DNA of 20,623 bases from Clostridiales bacterium. Its GTDB lineage: Bacteria; Bacillota; Clostridia; Oscillospirales; Oscillospiraceae. Position numbers and translations under genes: made by a program. The stretch's first letter is position 1, and every line of letters starts with the position of its first letter. This document shows positions 6,984-14,221 of this stretch, piece after piece. The notes below the pieces were generated by a model, which was not told the origin of the DNA, searched no databases, and saw nothing but the letters and a program-made list of their open reading frames with translations. The DNA lies in contig JAAYCC010000152.1 in the NCBI GenBank assembly GCA_012729875.1, forward strand, positions 1 to 20,623. The letters are read 5' to 3'.

Positions 6984-7994
6984 ATGAACTCTTTTATACC
7001 TGAGGGCTACAAAAGCTCCCTTGGAATCTATGATACTCAGAAGGCCATCGGCCTTCTTAAACGTATCTTCGCAGACAGACTGGCCGCGGAACTCAACCTC
7101 TACCGCGTGTCCGCGCCGCTGTTTGTGGAGGAAAAAACCGGGCTCAACGACGACCTGAACGGAATTGAGCGTCCGGTAAGCTTTGATATAGCAAATACGG
7201 AAAAGCACGCTCAGGTAGTGCAGTCGCTTGCAAAATGGAAGCGTGTTGCGCTCAAGAGATATGATTTTTACCCGGGAAAGGGAATATATGCCGACATGAA
7301 CGCTATACGGCGTGATGAGGATATGGACAACCTTCACTCCATCTATGTCGACCAATGGGACTGGGAAAAAGTCATTGAGCGTAAAGACAGAAACTTAGAT
7401 TACCTTAAAAGTACGGCTTTTGCTATAGTCAAGGCGCTCTGCGATACTCAGGATACGATGCAGTCAATATATGAGCAGCTCGGCAAATACGGTAAGCTTA
7501 GGCGTGAGGTCGCCTGTATTACCACGCAGGAGCTGGAGGATATGTATCCCAACAAAACTCCGAAGGAGCGCGAAAATGCTTTTGCAAGAGAACACGGCAC
7601 CATATTTATTACGCAGATCGGCGGCGCTCTCCGTTCCGGCAGACCCCACGACGGACGCGCTCCGGACTATGACGACTGGAGCCTCAACGGAGACATTCTT
7701 TTCTGGTACGAGCCGCTCGGCTGCGCTGTAGAGCTCTCCTCTATGGGTATAAGGGTTGATGCAGAGTCGTTGGACAGACAGCTTTCAATCGCAGGATGCG
7801 ATGACCGCCGTGGGCTTATGTATCACAATATGCTCCTCAACGATGAATTGCCTCTTACCATTGGAGGGGGCATAGGACAGTCGAGGCTGTCAATACTCGT
7901 TCTTGACAAGGTGCACATAGGGGAGGTACAGGCCTCCGTATGGGACGAGCAGACAATAGAAGTTTGCAAAAAAGCCTCCGTCATGCTCCTGTAA
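6984..7994 (+). CDS. asnA: Aspartate-ammonia ligase (asparagine synthetase A)
   Basis: AsnA makes asparagine from aspartate, ammonia and ATP through an aspartyl-AMP intermediate, using a fold related to class II aminoacyl-tRNA synthetases. The 336-aa length matches the family (about 330). Visible signatures are the N-terminal block with SAPLFVEEKTGLNDDLNG, IYVDQWDWEK in the middle, and the ATP-site stretch near residue 294 with GGGIGQSRL. The start is the ATG at 6984, with GGAGG at 6974-6978 five bases upstream; the in-frame GTG at 6972 overlaps that Shine-Dalgarno sequence and is unlikely. It is the second gene of a two-gene operon with DUF4364. A strong terminator lies at 8087-8120. Ammonia-dependent synthesis suits an anaerobe living where ammonia is plentiful. 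Confidence 0.97.
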   Translation: MNSFIPEGYKSSLGIYDTQKAIGLLKRIFADRLAAELNLYRVSAPLFVEEKTGLNDDLNGIERPVSFDIANTEKHAQVVQSLAKWKRVALKRYDFYPGKGIYADMNAIRRDEDMDNLHSIYVDQWDWEKVIERKDRNLDYLKSTAFAIVKALCDTQDTMQSIYEQLGKYGKLRREVACITTQELEDMYPNKTPKERENAFAREHGTIFITQIGGALRSGRPHDGRAPDYDDWSLNGDILFWYEPLGCAVELSSMGIRVDAESLDRQLSIAGCDDRRGLMYHNMLLNDELPLTIGGGIGQSRLSILVLDKVHIGEVQASVWDEQTIEVCKKASVMLL

Positions 7995-8011
7995 AGAGTT
8001 TAGAAGGCTCT

Positions 8012-8107
8012 ATGAAAATCAGCTTGGAGTTTCCAAAACATTATTGCGGCAACCACGGCGGAACAGGACAAGCTGAATATTTGAAAGCGGACTGGCGCAT
8101 CTTGTAA
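8012..8107 (+). CDS. Possible small ORF, 31 aa, overlapping a terminator
   Basis: An ATG at 8012, with AGAAGG at 8002-8007 four bases upstream, opens a 31-codon frame ending in TAA at 8105-8107. The peptide begins MKISLEFPKHYCG and has no signal or membrane segment. Its last codons form the left arm of the asnA terminator, and the stop codon runs from the loop into the first base of the right arm. I do not recognise it. It may be a chance frame, a decayed gene end, or a small translated peptide in the asnA 3' region. Confidence 0.22.
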   Translation: MKISLEFPKHYCGNHGGTGQAEYLKADWRIL

Positions 8108-8130
8108 TGCGCCAGTCCGCTTGATTTTCT
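8087..8130. terminator. Strong terminator between asnA and the DUF3048 gene
   Basis: GCGGACTGGCGCAT (8087-8100) pairs perfectly over 14 bp with ATGCGCCAGTCCGC (8107-8120) around a 6-nt loop. TTGATTTTCT follows on the plus strand and TTTCAAATATT on the minus strand. It separates two convergent genes and probably serves both. Confidence 0.88.
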
Positions 8131-8159
8131 ATTCTATTAAATTAACCTATATTGTACTA

Positions 8160-9215
8160 TTAGGCCAGGCCGATTTCGCTCTCGGTCGGTACCACTGCTA
8201 TGTAGGACTTGCCGACCGCAAGGGTGAGTTCCTTGCCGTCTGCATAATAGCGGAAAGGTTCGTTGGATCCGCCGCGCTTCCAGGTTATATCGATGCATTT
8301 GCCGTCACAGATAAATTTGCCGGTGCCCTCGCCGATCAGATTGACGGAACGGCGGCCATAATCGTCTACTATTTTGGTATCCGCATTGACGATGAGTACA
8401 TTTTTAAACTGCAGCGGCTCGTTGCTGTTGCCGTCGATAATGGTGTTGCCGTATTCCTCGGGAGTGTAGAGGCCGGTGCTGCTGTCATAGCTGAGGCGGG
8501 TGTTCTTGAGACCGCCGAAGCTGACGTCAACATCAGCAGCAGGCACGCTGTCGGTCATAGCTACATTCTCTCCGTCTTTGGCAAACACGAGACCGTAGTC
8601 ATATTTGCTGCCATCGTGCATGAGCTCATAGCCCTTTTCGTCAACGCCCGCGAGTATGCCTTCGCCTGAGGTGAACATACTGTGTTCATAGCCCTGAGAC
8701 ATCCTGTTGGGGTCACGGTAAAACACGTTCGAATTGAAGGTGGTCCGGACACCGTCTAAGCTGCTGACGTTTTTTGTGGAGATATCGCTGTATGCCTGAT
8801 CGCTGCCGCCGGCATGGACATATATAGCGTCGTAGCTGAGCGCGACGTCTATGTAATACGGACGGGCGGAACGCATACTGCCGATTTTTTCGACATCGCT
8901 GACGTCGGAAAAGATTGCGAGCATTCTGGTGATATCACTCTCGGCGAGAATTTCGTAAACAATATCCGCCTGAGAGGTTCCGCAGTGGGGCAGTGCAACG
9001 CTGATGTTGTTGATCATTACAGCGAAGGGACGGGTGTTTTCCGGTTCTTTCTCAACAATCTCTCCCGTCAGAGGATTGGTGTAGATGACCGGCTCTTCCG
9101 ATACAACAGGGGGAGTCTCGGTCTCGACATCATCTGAAGCGGGAAAGGCTTTGCCGCAGGCGGCAAGGACAAGAACAAGCGAAATTGCCGTGATTATAGG
9201 TATTATTTTTTTCAC
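8160..9215 (-). CDS. DUF3048 (YerB-like) lipoprotein
   Basis: A predicted membrane-anchored lipoprotein of 351 aa. Residues 1-19 are a signal peptide ending in the lipobox LAAC with Cys20, then an acidic Pro/Thr/Glu-rich spacer to about residue 45. The N-terminal DUF3048 domain (about 48-190) shows RPFAVMINN, YEILAESDITRMLAIF and IGSMRSARPYY. The C-terminal DUF3048 domain (about 215-345) follows. This family includes B. subtilis YerB, whose biochemical role I do not know. The start is GTG at 9213-9215, with GGAGG (9227-9223) 7 nt upstream. It is a single-gene unit with its own promoter, divergent from the YwlG-like gene. Confidence 0.9.
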   Translation of the reverse strand: MKKIIPIITAISLVLVLAACGKAFPASDDVETETPPVVSEEPVIYTNPLTGEIVEKEPENTRPFAVMINNISVALPHCGTSQADIVYEILAESDITRMLAIFSDVSDVEKIGSMRSARPYYIDVALSYDAIYVHAGGSDQAYSDISTKNVSSLDGVRTTFNSNVFYRDPNRMSQGYEHSMFTSGEGILAGVDEKGYELMHDGSKYDYGLVFAKDGENVAMTDSVPAADVDVSFGGLKNTRLSYDSSTGLYTPEEYGNTIIDGNSNEPLQFKNVLIVNADTKIVDDYGRRSVNLIGEGTGKFICDGKCIDITWKRGGSNEPFRYYADGKELTLAVGKSYIAVVPTESEIGLA

Positions 9216-9267
9216 AATAGATCCTCCGGGAAATGCGAATTATTTGTCGTTTTATGCCGACGCACAT

Positions 9268-9296
9268 ATGATACGCTTATAACGCAGAGTTGTCAA
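9268..9296 (-). promoter_or_regulatory. SigA-type promoter of the DUF3048 gene
   Basis: On the minus strand TTGACA (9296-9291), a 17-bp spacer and TATCAT (9273-9268) form a near-consensus promoter about 50 bases upstream of the GTG start. Its -35 box lies on the same bases as the -35 box of the divergent promoter. Confidence 0.8.
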
Positions 9297-9318
9297 ACTC
9301 ATTTTGCAGTGATAAAAT
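9290..9318 (+). promoter_or_regulatory. SigA-type promoter of the YwlG-like gene
   Basis: TTGTCA (9290-9295), a 17-bp spacer and TAAAAT (9313-9318) form a good promoter, with transcription expected near 9325, about 40 bases before the ATG. The -35 box lies in the dyad GAGTT-GTCA-AACTC (9287-9300), which also holds the opposite promoter's -35 box. Confidence 0.75.
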
Positions 9319-9364
9319 AAAAATTAATGTAAAATTATTTCAAAAACGTTGGGGGAGATTAACC

Positions 9365-9904
9365 ATGTATGAACAAATTAAGGAGCAGGCCAAAAATGCC
9401 GTTTGCGAACTGCTTTCAGAGACGCAGCCGAAGTCCGGGCAGATAGTCGTTATCGGCTGCTCTTCAAGTGAAATAGTGGGCGGAAATATTGGCAAAGCTT
9501 CGGCACCGGAAGTTGCCGAGGCTGTTCTTGGAGAGACCCTTTCTGTCCTAAGAAACAGAGGACTTTATCTCGCCGCACAGTGCTGTGAACACCTGAACAG
9601 GGCTCTGGTGATTGAAAGGGAAGCCGCCGAGAAATTCGGATACGAGGCAGTCGCTGCCGTACCCAAGCCCAAAGCTGGGGGCTCCTTTGCCGCCGCTGCC
9701 TATCTTGCGTTCAAAGACCCCGTACTGGTAGAGCACGTCAGAGCATCGGCCGGGCTTGATATCGGCTGTACAATGATCGGTATGCATCTGCGTGATGTTG
9801 CGGTACCGCTGAGGCTCAAAAACAACCGAGTCGGTGAAGCTCTGGTGCTGGCCGCCAAGACACGTCCAAAATATATCGGCGGCCCGCGTGCACAATACGA
9901 ATAA
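9365..9904 (+). CDS. ywlG: YwlG / TIGR01440 (UPF0340) family protein
   Basis: The 179-aa protein matches the UPF0340/TIGR01440 family of Firmicutes (B. subtilis YwlG). Its molecular function is not established to my knowledge. Typical blocks are visible: IVVIGCSSSEIVGG (about 28-41), LYLAAQCCEHLNRALV with a Cys-Cys-Glu-His stretch near residue 80, VPKPKAGGS near 106, and DIGCTMIGMHLR near 138. The conserved Cys, Glu and His residues suggest an enzyme or metal site. The start is the ATG at 9365 with GGGGGAG at 9351-9357. A longer frame beginning at 9290 would include the promoter's -10 box and is rejected. It is monocistronic, followed by a terminator. Confidence 0.88.
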   Translation: MYEQIKEQAKNAVCELLSETQPKSGQIVVIGCSSSEIVGGNIGKASAPEVAEAVLGETLSVLRNRGLYLAAQCCEHLNRALVIEREAAEKFGYEAVAAVPKPKAGGSFAAAAYLAFKDPVLVEHVRASAGLDIGCTMIGMHLRDVAVPLRLKNNRVGEALVLAAKTRPKYIGGPRAQYE

Positions 9905-9915
9905 TAAACTATATG

Positions 9916-9958
9916 ACCGCAAATAGGTGTATATACCGCCTGTTTGCGGTAATTTTAT
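9916..9958 (+). terminator. Terminator of the YwlG-like gene
   Basis: ACCGCAAA (9916-9923) and TTTGCGGT (9943-9950) form an 8-bp stem, with a weaker GGTG.../...ACC pairing inside the loop, followed by AATTTTAT. It lies 11 bases beyond the stop codon. Confidence 0.7.
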
Positions 9959-10206
9959 GAGTAAACAGTAAATATCTGTTCTTTGCCCCTATCTTTTAAT
10001 ATATTATAAGCCTTACGTAAAATTTGTTGTAACAGATACTGCGATACTAATTATGTTTTCTTTTAGCGTCATCTCAAGGGTGTGGTTCGCGGAATTATTC
10101 TATTTCATTTTTCGACACATACTGCTATAATCAAATAAAAAATGATTCTTTGCCTGCTGCCCCGAATTTTATGGTGCGGAATTGCAGGAGGTCTCTGGAG
10201 AACTAT
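9959..10206 (+). promoter_or_regulatory. nfnAB upstream region with extended -10 promoter
   Basis: The gap between ywlG and nfnA is about 300 bases and holds no convincing gene. The best promoter is TGCTATAAT (TG at 10123-10124, TATAAT at 10126-10131), an extended -10 element without a good -35, giving a leader of about 70 nt. A weaker candidate -10 (TATAAG) lies near 10000. TATCTGTT (9973-9980) and AACAGATA (10031-10038) form an 8-bp inverted repeat, and a further AACAG lies at 9964-9968; these could be regulator sites. I found no recognisable riboswitch or clear Rex site. Two purine-rich stretches precede the gene: AGGAGGT (10186-10192) and the better-placed GGAG (10197-10200). Confidence 0.55.
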
Positions 10207-11058
10207 ATGTATAAAATAATCAAAAAACGGATTCTCAACGAAGCGGGTACGACACTGGAGATGGTCGTAGAGGCACCTCTCGTGGCAAGAAAATGTCTTG
10301 CAGGACAGTTTATTATTTTTCGTCTTGACGAATACGGCGAGCGCATACCTCTTACAATCGCCGACTATGACCGCGACAAGGGGACTGTGACCATTATGTT
10401 CCAGCCTGTCGGCAAAAGCACCACAATGCTTGCGGAGCAAAATGAGGGGGACTATATTTTGGACTTTGTCGGTCCTCTCGGAAATCCGACCGATATGGAC
10501 GGGCTTAAGCGTGTTGCCGTTGTGGGCGGCGGCGTCGGCTGCGCAATCGCTTATCCCATTGCCAAAGCCATGCATGAAAAGGGGATAGAGGTAGACATGA
10601 TCGCCGGTTTCCGCAGCAAGGACATCGTAATGCTTGAGGATGAGATGCGCAGGAGCTCGAAAAACCTCTACATTACAACGGATGACGGAAGCTATGGTGA
10701 AAAGGGCTTTACGACCGATAAGCTGAAGCAGCTTATCGAGTCCGGAAGAAACTACGACGCGGTCTATGCAATCGGCCCCGGCGTTATGATGAAATTTGTC
10801 AGCATGACCACAAAGCCCTTCGGAATAAAGACCATAGTATCGCTCAACCCTATAATGATCGACGGGACGGGCATGTGCGGCGGCTGCCGCATAACCGTCG
10901 GCGGTGAGACCAAATTTGCCTGTGTTGACGGCCCTGAGTTCGACGGACACCTGGTGGACTGGGATGAGCTTATAAACCGCGGTGCGTTTTATAAGGATGA
11001 GGAGGCGGATATGAAAGAGCATATCTGTAACCTCACTGGAGGTGTCCGCCATGCCTAA
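10207..11058 (+). CDS. nfnA: NfnA, small subunit of electron-bifurcating NADH-dependent ferredoxin:NADP oxidoreductase
   Basis: The 283-aa flavoprotein resembles the dihydroorotate dehydrogenase electron-transfer subunit. With NfnB it couples NADPH, NAD and ferredoxin by flavin-based bifurcation in the cytoplasm. The FAD domain shows RIPLT at 46-50 and GPLGNP at 89-94. The nucleotide-binding loop VAVVGGGVGCA is at 103-113. The [2Fe-2S] region has Cys224, Cys227 and Cys239, with Asp219 just before them, in line with the unusual three-Cys one-Asp site I recall for Thermotoga NfnA. The start is the ATG at 10207 behind GGAG; a TTG at 10150 would add 19 residues unlike the family. The 3' end overlaps nfnB by 8 bases. 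An alternative is the sulfide dehydrogenase/GltA-associated paralogue, but the adjacent partner favours NfnAB. Confidence 0.9.
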   Translation: MYKIIKKRILNEAGTTLEMVVEAPLVARKCLAGQFIIFRLDEYGERIPLTIADYDRDKGTVTIMFQPVGKSTTMLAEQNEGDYILDFVGPLGNPTDMDGLKRVAVVGGGVGCAIAYPIAKAMHEKGIEVDMIAGFRSKDIVMLEDEMRRSSKNLYITTDDGSYGEKGFTTDKLKQLIESGRNYDAVYAIGPGVMMKFVSMTTKPFGIKTIVSLNPIMIDGTGMCGGCRITVGGETKFACVDGPEFDGHLVDWDELINRGAFYKDEEADMKEHICNLTGGVRHA

Positions 11059-12448
11059 TATGTCACAGAGTAAAAACCCCATGCCCGAACAGGAGCCTCT
11101 GGTACGCAATAAAAATTTCAGTGAAGTCGCGTTGGGTTATACGAAAGAGATGGCTATAGACGAGGCACAGCGCTGTCTCAACTGCAAAAGCAGCCCCTGT
11201 GTGACCGGCTGTCCCGTCAACGTGCACATCCCCGAATTTATACTCAAGGTCGCCGAGGGCGACTTTGACTCGGCTTACGATATCATAACATCCACCAATG
11301 CGCTTCCCGCCGTATGCGGACGAGTCTGCCCTCAGGAAAATCAGTGCGAGGGTAAATGCGTCCGGGGCATAAAGGGCGAGCCTGTCGCAATAGGCCGGCT
11401 GGAGCGCTTTGTTGCGGACGCACATACGGCCAAGTGCGGTCTGGACGGCGCCGGCTGTATGACTCTCCCCGAGCAAAACGGCCATAGGATCGCTGTAGTC
11501 GGCTCGGGTCCAGCCGGACTGAGCTGCGCCGGCGATCTGGCGCTCAAGGGCTATGACGTCACCATTTTCGAGGCGTTTCATAAGGCGGGCGGCGTTCTGG
11601 TATACGGCATACCCGAGTTCAGGCTCCCAAAAGATATAGTTCAGGGGGAGATTGACAACCTTGCGTCTATCGGCGTAAAAATCGTCACTAACGCGGTCAT
11701 TGGACGCTCCATGAGTGTGGACGAGCTTTTTGAGGACGGCTACGAGGCCGTATTTATCGCCACAGGGGCGGGTCTTCCGCAGTTTATGCACATACCCGGT
11801 GAAAACCTTCTTGGCGTCTATTCGGCAAACGAATATCTGACCCGGATTAATCTTATGAAGGCATATCTGCAAGAGTACGATACCCCTATTAAGACAGGAA
11901 AGCGCGTCGCCGTAGTCGGCGGCGGCAATGTCGCTATGGATGCAGCCCGCTGCGCAAAACGCATGGGCGCGGAGGAAGTATATATCGTCTACAGACGCAG
12001 CATGGCGGAGCTTCCCGCCCGCAAGGAGGAAGTCCACCACGCAATTGAGGAGGAGATTATATTTAAGCTCCTCAACAACCCCGTTGCGGTTTTGGGGGAT
12101 CAGAACGGTCGTGTAAGCGGAATAGAGTGCGTACGGATGGAGCTGGGGGAACCCGACCAGAGCGGACGCCGCCGTCCTGTTGAGGTCAAGGGCTCCAACT
12201 TTGTTATTGATGTCGACACCGTGATCATCGCCATCGGGACAAGTCCAAACCCGCTCATCAAGTCCACTACGGAGGGACTGGAAACAGATAAAAAGGGTTG
12301 TATAATTGCTGACGAGACTACTGCAACGAGTCGGCAAGGAGTATTTGCCGGAGGCGACGCGGTGACCGGAGCTGCCACGGTTATTCTTGCCATGGGAGCC
12401 GGTAAAACCGCCGCAGAGAGCATCGACAAGTACATCAGAGGCAAATAA
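11051..12448 (+). CDS. nfnB: NfnB, large subunit (glutamate synthase small-chain-like, NADPH-dependent)
   Basis: The 465-aa FAD and iron-sulfur protein carries the bifurcating flavin site of the NfnAB complex. The N-terminal ferredoxin-like part has two cysteine sets, Cys42/45/50/54 and Cys89/93/99/103, for two [4Fe-4S] clusters. A first dinucleotide fold follows at VVGSGPAGLSCA (about 149-160), and a second at VAVVGGGNVAMDAA (about 290-303) for NADP(H). The C-terminal GVFAGGDAVTGAATVI closes the FAD site. The start is the ATG at 11051 with GGAGGT at 11038-11043; a GTG at 11042 overlaps that Shine-Dalgarno sequence. Such proteins are often annotated GltA or GltD; the NfnA partner upstream and absence of a large glutamate synthase argue for NfnB. 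Confidence 0.9.
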   Translation: MPNMSQSKNPMPEQEPLVRNKNFSEVALGYTKEMAIDEAQRCLNCKSSPCVTGCPVNVHIPEFILKVAEGDFDSAYDIITSTNALPAVCGRVCPQENQCEGKCVRGIKGEPVAIGRLERFVADAHTAKCGLDGAGCMTLPEQNGHRIAVVGSGPAGLSCAGDLALKGYDVTIFEAFHKAGGVLVYGIPEFRLPKDIVQGEIDNLASIGVKIVTNAVIGRSMSVDELFEDGYEAVFIATGAGLPQFMHIPGENLLGVYSANEYLTRINLMKAYLQEYDTPIKTGKRVAVVGGGNVAMDAARCAKRMGAEEVYIVYRRSMAELPARKEEVHHAIEEEIIFKLLNNPVAVLGDQNGRVSGIECVRMELGEPDQSGRRRPVEVKGSNFVIDVDTVIIAIGTSPNPLIKSTTEGLETDKKGCIIADETTATSRQGVFAGGDAVTGAATVILAMGAGKTAAESIDKYIRGK

Positions 12449-12452
12449 TTAT

Positions 12453-12500
12453 TACGGAAGCCGTGGGTTGCATTAAAACGGCTTCCGTATTTGTATAATT
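12453..12500 (+). terminator. Terminator of nfnAB
   Basis: TACGGAAGCCGT (12453-12464) and ACGGCTTCCGTA (12478-12489) form a perfect 12-bp stem with a 13-nt loop, followed by TTTGTATAATTTTAT. It starts 5 bases after the nfnB stop. Confidence 0.85.
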
Positions 12501-12536
12501 TTATCTTTGGATCTACCACATTTAAGCAAAAAACAC

Positions 12537-12568
12537 TTGCAAATACTATATGTATATGCTACTATAAT
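12537..12568 (+). promoter_or_regulatory. Promoter of the rimP-ribF operon
   Basis: TTGCAA (12537-12542), a 17-bp spacer and TACTAT (12560-12565) preceded by TGC give an extended -10 promoter. An overlapping TATAAT (12563-12568) would have a 20-bp spacer and could act as an alternative. The expected leader is about 90 nt. Confidence 0.65.
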
Positions 12569-12594
12569 AAGGTAAGTGTAGTAAGCAGTGATTT

Positions 12595-12620
12595 GAGTGG
12601 GGTCCGCCCACTCTTTTTGT
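12595..12620 (+). terminator. Leader terminator/attenuator candidate ahead of rimP
   Basis: GAGTGGG (12595-12601) and CCCACTC (12607-12613) form a 7-bp stem with loop GTCCG, followed directly by TTTTTGTT. It lies only about 20 nt downstream of the expected transcription start and upstream of rimP, so it would regulate the whole operon. The stem is short and the distal U-tract is interrupted by G, the type of terminator that depends on NusA, which this operon encodes. Confidence 0.65.
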
Positions 12621-12661
12621 TGAGAAAAAAACATTTGTAAGAATATGGTAATTGGTGAGCT

Positions 12662-13114
12662 ATGAGTAAAATTGTCGACATCGTAACGAATTTGGCAAAG
12701 CCCGTTGTGGAGCAGGCCGGCTGCACACTCTGGGACGTTGAATACGTCAAAGAGGCCGGTCAGTGGCATCTGAGGGTCTACATTGATAAGGACGAGGGCA
12801 TTTCCATTGAGGACTGCGAGAACGTCAGCCGTGCCCTCGACCCGATTCTGGATGAGAAGGACCCCATCGAGGACAGCTATGTGTTCGAGGTCTCGTCCGC
12901 GGGGCTTGAGCGCACATTGAAGCGTCCTGAACATTTTGCCCGTTTTATCGGGAACACTGTCGAGGTAAAGCTCTATAAGGCGCAAAACGGCGCGAAGGTT
13001 TTTTCCGGAACGCTGATGAGATACGAAAACGGCAATGTAACCATTGAGTCTGAAAACGGCGAGGCCACATTCCTGAAAGAGCAAGTTGCGGCTGTCCGAA
13101 TCAGCCTGCTGTAA
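12662..13114 (+). CDS. rimP: Ribosome maturation factor RimP
   Basis: RimP assists late assembly of the 30S subunit. The 150-aa length is typical. The N-terminal alpha/beta domain (about 1-82) has VVEQAGCTLWDVEYVKEAG and IEDCENVSRALDP, and the C-terminal Sm-like barrel (about 85-150) starts after SSAGLERTLKRPEHF. It is the first gene of the operon and precedes nusA by 17 bases, as in most bacteria. The ATG at 12662 is preceded only by GGTGAG at 12654-12659, two bases from the start, so translation initiation looks weak. An in-frame stop directly upstream rules out a longer form. Confidence 0.95.
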   Translation: MSKIVDIVTNLAKPVVEQAGCTLWDVEYVKEAGQWHLRVYIDKDEGISIEDCENVSRALDPILDEKDPIEDSYVFEVSSAGLERTLKRPEHFARFIGNTVEVKLYKAQNGAKVFSGTLMRYENGNVTIESENGEATFLKEQVAAVRISLL

Positions 13115-13131
13115 TTATGGAGGAGAAATAA

Positions 13132-14187
13132 ATGAACGCAGAATTTTTCGACGCTATTGCGGACATTGAACGCGAAAAGGGCATATCCCGGGAGTACATG
13201 AAAGAAAAGATCACTCAGGCGCTTCTTTCTGCCTATAAAAAGGACAATCCGGAATGCGGCGACAATATTGTCATAGTCATGGACGATGAAAAAAAGCGAA
13301 TAGATATGTTTCTCCGTATGGATGTCGTGGAAGAGGTTGAGGACCCTAAAACGCAGATGCTGCTCGAAACCGCTCAAAACTACTCCAAGCGTGCAAAGGT
13401 TGGCGGAGTTATTGAAATCCCGGTGGACACAAAAAAATTCGGCCGTATTGCCGCTCAGGCCGCGAAACAGGTGATAATACAGGGTATCAGGGAGGCTGAG
13501 CGAGGAATTATTTATGATGAGTTCACCTCTAAGGAGCAGGAGATCCTCACGGGTACTGTCATACGTATCGAGCCCAGAACAGGATCTGTTTCAATCAAGA
13601 TAAGCTCCAACTCTGAGTTTACAGAGGCAATGCTGTCGCCCAAGGAACAGATCAAGGGCGAACACCTGGTCGAAGGGGATATGATAAAGGTCTATGTGGT
13701 CGAGGTTCGCAAGTCCACACGGGGTCCGCAGGTACTCATTTCCAGAACCCACCCCGGCCTTGTAAAGCGGCTGTTTGAGCTTGAAGTTCCCGAAATTTTC
13801 GACGGTATCGTGGAGATAAAGAGCATAGCCCGAGAGCCCGGCAGCCGTACCAAAATCGCCGTATGGTCCGTTGACGAGGACGTCGATCCCATCGGCGCCT
13901 GTGTCGGCCCCAAGGGCGGCAGAGTAGCGGGGATAGTGGATGAGCTTGGCGGTGAAAAAATCGACATAGTCAAGTTCAGCGAGCAGCCGGAGGAATACAT
14001 TGCCGCCGCGCTTTCTCCCGCAGAGGTCATTGAAGTCACGATGCTGGACGAGGCTAAAAGCTGCCGCGTCATAGTACCGGACAACCAGCTCTCTCTCGCC
14101 ATAGGCAAGGAAGGTCAGAACGTCCGTCTTGCCGCGAAGCTGACCGGTTATAAGATTGACATAAAGCCCGAATCAGAGGCTTATTGA
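13132..14187 (+). CDS. nusA: Transcription termination/antitermination factor NusA
   Basis: NusA binds RNA polymerase and nascent RNA, and stimulates pausing and intrinsic termination. The 351-aa protein has the short Firmicutes form without the C-terminal acidic repeats of E. coli. The N-terminal polymerase-binding domain covers about 1-125. S1 starts near 139 with GTVIRIEPRTGSVSIKI. KH1 has GPKGG at 258-262 and KH2 has GKEG at 324-327. The ATG at 13132 is supported by GGAGG in the preceding 15 bases. Because the operon leader contains a weak terminator, autoregulation by NusA is a reasonable possibility. Confidence 0.97.
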   Translation: MNAEFFDAIADIEREKGISREYMKEKITQALLSAYKKDNPECGDNIVIVMDDEKKRIDMFLRMDVVEEVEDPKTQMLLETAQNYSKRAKVGGVIEIPVDTKKFGRIAAQAAKQVIIQGIREAERGIIYDEFTSKEQEILTGTVIRIEPRTGSVSIKISSNSEFTEAMLSPKEQIKGEHLVEGDMIKVYVVEVRKSTRGPQVLISRTHPGLVKRLFELEVPEIFDGIVEIKSIAREPGSRTKIAVWSVDEDVDPIGACVGPKGGRVAGIVDELGGEKIDIVKFSEQPEEYIAAALSPAEVIEVTMLDEAKSCRVIVPDNQLSLAIGKEGQNVRLAAKLTGYKIDIKPESEAY

Positions 14188-14221
14188 TTTCTAATATTTA
14201 ACAATTCAGGAGGTGGCCGTT

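Noticed and set aside
9290..9364. Upstream extension of the YwlG-like protein
   Set aside because: It would put the promoter -10 box inside the coding region and has no Shine-Dalgarno sequence; the ATG at 9365 does.
10105..11109. 334-aa open frame on the minus strand
   Set aside because: Antisense shadow of nfnA and the start of nfnB; no ribosome-binding site or recognisable domain.
11063..12337. 424-aa open frame on the minus strand
   Set aside because: Antisense shadow of nfnB, which has clear cysteine and nucleotide-binding motifs on the plus strand.
12494..12499. TATAAT as a rimP promoter
   Set aside because: It lies in the U-tract of the nfnB terminator and has no -35 box at a suitable distance.
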